Assembly: GCA_050290225.1 (NCBI GenBank) | Contig: JBNKHG010000097.1 | Span: 1 to 55,244, forward strand | DNA from: JBNKHG01 sp050290225 | GTDB taxonomy: Bacteria; Pseudomonadota; Gammaproteobacteria; Pseudomonadales; Cellvibrionaceae | Direction: 5' to 3' | DNA: 55,244 bases | Part shown: positions 52,370 through 55,244 of the stretch, one piece after another | Layout of the letters: each line of letters starts with the position of its first letter | Numbering within the stretch: the stretch's first letter is position 1 | Position numbers and translations under genes: made by a program | Notes under the pieces: model-generated | Told to the model about the DNA's origin: nothing | The model's input: the letters and a program-made list of their open reading frames with translations, nothing else | Databases searched by the model: none

Positions 52370-52579
52370 AAACAGGGATTCACAAGGCCAGACATGCCCC
52401 TAACTGTTTCTGCGCACTGGTGCCAGCACTAAGTGACATAGTTTTGAGTCCAACGTCTTTCAGTGGTGCGTACTTCAGCAATACTAACTGACTCAGCGGT
52501 GCCAAAAGGAGACACTCAGCCTTCTTATACGCGGCACTGCCGCATAATTTCCGACCGGTGATTGATGGCTTGTTTCGTG

Positions 52580-52771
52580 TTACAGGGATTTGTCATCACC
52601 GCCAAACACCTGGTCTTTCCAGTCGGCACCCAGCCGCTCTTCTATATATTCCCGAATAAACTGCCTGACTTTTTGGGACGGTGTGACGTCTTCATCTGCG
52701 CATAGCTTTTCAAATAACGCTTTCTTCTTTGGATCGATCAGCAATGTCAGCCGGGCTGTGCGGTTTTCCAT
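52580..52771 (-). CDS. Ribbon-helix-helix (CopG-like) protein
   Basis: 63 residues: a beta strand TARLTLLIDPKKKALFEKL followed by two helices (TPSQKVRQFIREYIEERLG) fits the MetJ/Arc/CopG fold, which binds DNA as a dimer. No toxin gene adjoins, so it is not an evident antitoxin. It is divergent from the DauA-like transporter, with 121 bp shared, and may regulate it. The AT-rich interval contains palindromic ATATTAA stretches. Confidence 0.75.
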   Translation of the reverse strand: MENRTARLTLLIDPKKKALFEKLCADEDVTPSQKVRQFIREYIEERLGADWKDQVFGGDDKSL

Positions 52772-52892
52772 GGCGTACCTGTCAGGTCTTCGGAATGTTA
52801 ATCATATTAACATTGAATTTGTTTCGAATGATAGGATAATGCATATTATTTTACCATTCAACGATGATTAGCGACGGTATTGGATTGCTGCT

Positions 52893-54614
52893 ATGGCACA
52901 TCGCAGACACCTTTTTTCCCTAAGACTGGCCCACGCGCTACGAGCGGCGCTAAAGGAGGCCTCTTACGATAAGCAGAGGCTCGCCAAAGACCTGATAGCG
53001 GGCCTGACGGTGGGTATTATCGCCATCCCCCTGTCCATGGCTTTAGCCATTGCCAGCGGTGTTGCCCCTCAATACGGTCTCTATAGCGCCTTTATTGCCG
53101 GGTTTTTGATCCCGCTGACGGGGGGATCACGCTACAGCGTGTCGGGCCCCACCGCTGCCTTTGTCGTCATTCTCTTTCCGGTCGTTCAGCAATACGGTCT
53201 CTCGGGGTTGTTGATTGCCAGCATCCTGGCCGGCGCCATGCAATTGGTCATGGCAATGATGCGGCTTGGGCGCTACATCGAATATATCCCTGAATCCGTC
53301 ACCCTGGGATTCACTGGCGGTATCGCCGTGGTGATCGCGACCCTGCAACTTAAAGACTTGTTGGGGCTGACGATTTCCCCGATGCCTGAGCACTATACCG
53401 GTAAGGTCCTGGCGCTAGTGACGGCCATGCCCGGTTTTTCTCCGGCAAGTCTGATCGTTGGGCTGATGACACTGGCCGTCCTGTTGATCTGGCCGCGTTT
53501 GAAAACTCCTCTTCCACCTCATCTTCCAGCCGTTATCGTCGGTACAGCTCTCGCGTTTGTCCTGAATCAGCAGGGGCTGCCCGTCGCGACGATAGGTTCA
53601 ACCTTTAGTTTTTCCCTGCCGGATGGAACTTTGGGGGTTGGTATTCCACCGGTGTTGCCCGATTTTCAATGGCCCTGGCAGCGCGTACAGCCCGGTGAGT
53701 CGACCTTGGTATTTAGCTGGCAACTTGCGCAAGATCTATTGTCGGCGGCCTTTGCCATTGCCATGCTGGGCGCCATCGAATCCCTCCTATGCGCGGTGGT
53801 TCTTGATGGCATGACCGGCAAAAAGCACAGTGCCAACAGTGAGTTGATGGGCCAGGGTATCGGCAATATCGCAACGCCGTTTTTCGGCGGCATTACCGCA
53901 ACCGCTGCCATCGCCCGTTCCGCCGCCAATGTCAAAGCGGGCGCACAAACCCCGGTAGCCGCCATGGTGCATGCTGTTGTGGTGTTGATGGCCTTGATGT
54001 CCCTGTCGCAAATTCTGAGCTACCTGCCTATGGCCAGCATGGCTGCTTTGCTGATCATGGTCGCCTGGAATATGAGCGAGGCGCCGAAAGCGATCCACCT
54101 GATCAAAAATGCACCGCGCAGCGACATCTTTGTCTTTGGTGTCTGTTTCTCCCTCACCGTGCTGTTTGACATGGTGGTCGCGATAACGACCGGTGTCGTG
54201 CTGGCCTCGCTGCTCTTTATGAGAAACGTGGCCGAGATGACCAAGGTGAAAGACATTACTGAAAATCACAAGTTGGTAGATGTAACCATTCCCAAGGGCT
54301 GGAAAGTCTTCAAAATCAACGGGCCGCTCTTTTTTGCCGCCGCCGACCGTGTGTTCGGTGAATTGTCGCTGTTGTGTGACAGGCAGCGGGGCATCGTACT
54401 GTATCTGGATGGCGTTACCATCCTCGATGCGGGCGGCCTGTCTGCGCTCAACAAGTTTCTCGACAAATGCGCCGGCTCCGGCACTCGTGTGTATTTGGCG
54501 GATTTCCAATATCAACCCCTGAAAACCCTGGCAAAAGCCGGATTCAAGCCGGACGAAAAGGTTTACAGCGTTTACCCGACATTGTCCGCTGCCTTGAACC
54601 ACTTGACTGGCTAA
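52893..54614 (+). CDS. dauA: SulP-family transporter, DauA-like (C4-dicarboxylate)
   Basis: A 573-residue membrane transporter. It follows E. coli DauA closely in order: DLIAGLTVGIIAIPLSMALA, VAPQYGLYSAFIAGF, GGSRYSVSGPTAAFVVIL, EYIPESVTLGFTGGI, then LGAIESLLCAVVLDGMTG and FFGGITATAAIARSAANV. The C-terminal STAS domain (about 455-573) has LDGVTILDAGGLSALNKF. DauA is a succinate and C4-dicarboxylate importer at acidic pH; related SulP proteins carry bicarbonate or sulfate, so substrate remains inferred. A 76-codon gene follows. Confidence 0.9.
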   Translation: MAHRRHLFSLRLAHALRAALKEASYDKQRLAKDLIAGLTVGIIAIPLSMALAIASGVAPQYGLYSAFIAGFLIPLTGGSRYSVSGPTAAFVVILFPVVQQYGLSGLLIASILAGAMQLVMAMMRLGRYIEYIPESVTLGFTGGIAVVIATLQLKDLLGLTISPMPEHYTGKVLALVTAMPGFSPASLIVGLMTLAVLLIWPRLKTPLPPHLPAVIVGTALAFVLNQQGLPVATIGSTFSFSLPDGTLGVGIPPVLPDFQWPWQRVQPGESTLVFSWQLAQDLLSAAFAIAMLGAIESLLCAVVLDGMTGKKHSANSELMGQGIGNIATPFFGGITATAAIARSAANVKAGAQTPVAAMVHAVVVLMALMSLSQILSYLPMASMAALLIMVAWNMSEAPKAIHLIKNAPRSDIFVFGVCFSLTVLFDMVVAITTGVVLASLLFMRNVAEMTKVKDITENHKLVDVTIPKGWKVFKINGPLFFAAADRVFGELSLLCDRQRGIVLYLDGVTILDAGGLSALNKFLDKCAGSGTRVYLADFQYQPLKTLAKAGFKPDEKVYSVYPTLSAALNHLTG

Positions 54615-54628
54615 ACAGGATTGAAAAA

Positions 54629-54859
54629 ATGAAAATTCCGCAGGCGATCGAACAGCATCAATCAGGGAAATTGGATCAGGTAGATATTCGACGCAACCCA
54701 AATGATCGTCAGCAGTGGTTCGTTATGGTCAGGCAAACCGACGGTAAATTTCAGATACTGGCCGATGAAAACGATAACCCGGTCGTCGATAATGATCTGG
54801 AAAGGCTGTTTGAATTGCTGAAAAAAATTGGCTTTCGTGAGGCGTTGGTTGTTTTTTAG
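54629..54859 (+). CDS. Small hypothetical protein downstream of dauA
   Basis: 76 residues from the ATG at 54629 (AGGA upstream), 14 bp behind the transporter stop and so probably cotranscribed. Charged, beta-alpha: KIPQAIEQHQSGKLDQVDIR, WFVMVRQTDGKFQILADEN, then a helix LERLFELLKKIGFREALVVF. It resembles small cytoplasmic partner proteins of unknown function; no family recognised. Confidence 0.65.
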   Translation: MKIPQAIEQHQSGKLDQVDIRRNPNDRQQWFVMVRQTDGKFQILADENDNPVVDNDLERLFELLKKIGFREALVVF

Positions 54860-54918
54860 TGGGATGCGCTGAAAAGCGTTTAGCCTTCATGAGGAATACG
54901 AATGTGAGGTGAACTATC

Positions 54919-55100
54919 ATGAAAATCAAAACCGTGGGTATTGATATTGGTCAAGTCCAGCTTCCATCTCTGTGGTTGAAGTGCCGGCGGTAACCAACTG
55001 ATTCAGTTAAAGTTATCGAGACGTAAGCGGCTTTTGTCAGGTTGGTGGCTTAAACTGACATATCCTTATTTGTTAAATGTCGTTGGCATTGAAATATGAG
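54919..55100 (+). pseudogene. N-terminal remnant of an IS110-family transposase
   Basis: The ATG at 54919 (GAGGTG upstream) opens MKIKTVGIDIGQVQLPSLWL, matching the RuvC-like first strand (with DEDD-type Asp) of IS110 transposases. It stops at 54991-54993. The next frame continues GNQLIQLKLSRRKRLLSG and VVGIE, also IS110-like. A frameshift and the loss of everything after make it inactive. Confidence 0.75.
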
Positions 55101-55119
55101 TCCCAACTAGTGTAGTGTT

Positions 55120-55244
55120 CTAAACTGATGCTATATTATCGAGCGTTGATCTCGCCCGGCTCACTTTTTCCAAAATCTCTTCAGCGGATTTTGTCCAAAC
55201 AAAGGGTTTCGGGTTTTTATTGTTCGTGTCGATATACTCAATGA
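55120..55244 (-). pseudogene. IS630-type transposase, C-terminal end at window edge
   Basis: The minus strand ends YIDTNNKNPKPFVWTKSAEE, then ILEKVSRARSTLDN and a TAG stop at 55120. This is the usual tail of IS630/Tc1-like transposases. The gene continues beyond the window, so whether it is intact cannot be told. Confidence 0.75.

Noticed and set aside
52580..52771. Toxin-antitoxin pair
   Set aside because: The CopG-like protein has no adjacent toxin-sized gene on either side.
53787..54701. 304-codon minus frame opposite dauA
   Set aside because: Antisense of a conserved transporter; His/Gln-rich composition typical of a shadow frame.

Overview
The window looks like a chromosome segment of a marine-type gammaproteobacterium close to the Cellvibrionales/Pseudomonadales (Microbulbifer-, Saccharophagus- or Marinobacter-like). 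This rests on the core order queA-tgt-secD-secF, then suhB and trmJ, and on an Anr-type Fnr beside a hemN homologue and a tandem-domain universal stress protein. The genus is inference.

Layout. (1) 1-6.2 kb is an accessory block. It holds an amber-interrupted REP-associated tyrosine transposase (RAYT) between GGACACCC-type repeats, a GC-rich GH29 fucosidase-like lipoprotein, an intact RAYT bounded by a perfect 19-bp inverted repeat, and an IS3-type element that is frameshifted and cut off at that repeat. The block lies against the 3' end of a tRNA-Leu(CAA). (2) 6.5-24 kb is conserved housekeeping: a DUF885 lipoprotein, queuosine synthesis (queA, tgt), protein export (secD, secF, with no yajC between tgt and secD), suhB, trmJ, a cytochrome c, bolA, trhO, a MobB-like protein, rdgC, SirB2 and DUF4202 proteins. 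(3) 24-28.4 kb is an oxygen-response module: ompW, fnr, a HemN-family protein that has lost its radical-SAM cysteines, and a Usp protein, with Fnr-type boxes at ompW, upstream of the hemN-like gene and at usp. (4) 28.5-32.6 kb holds beta-alanine catabolism genes (aminotransferase and mmsA) with a divergent LysR regulator.

(5) 32.6-37.5 kb is eroded DNA with truncated gene ends, an unknown membrane protein and nhaA. (6) 37.5-41.2 kb is a MarR-HlyD-ABC ATPase-permease efflux operon with palindromes at its promoter. (7) 41.6-47.8 kb is an N-type ATPase operon in the order beta, epsilon, AtpQ-like, a, c, b/delta, alpha, gamma. It lacks AtpR, and its alpha P-loop has Arg for the invariant Lys. (8) 47.8-55.2 kb holds gene remnants (SDR, TonB receptor), a quinone-oxidoreductase-like enzyme, small unknown overlapping genes, a NAD(P)-binding protein, a ribbon-helix-helix regulator divergent from a DauA-like SulP transporter, and IS110 and IS630 remnants at the right edge.

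The points most worth a second look are the cluster-less HemN homologue inside an apparent Fnr regulon, the N-ATPase with its altered alpha P-loop and c-subunit ion site, and the two RAYT modules with their distinct flanking repeats. I did not find a clearly new multi-gene system. These are unusual variants of known families plus a few unassigned small genes.
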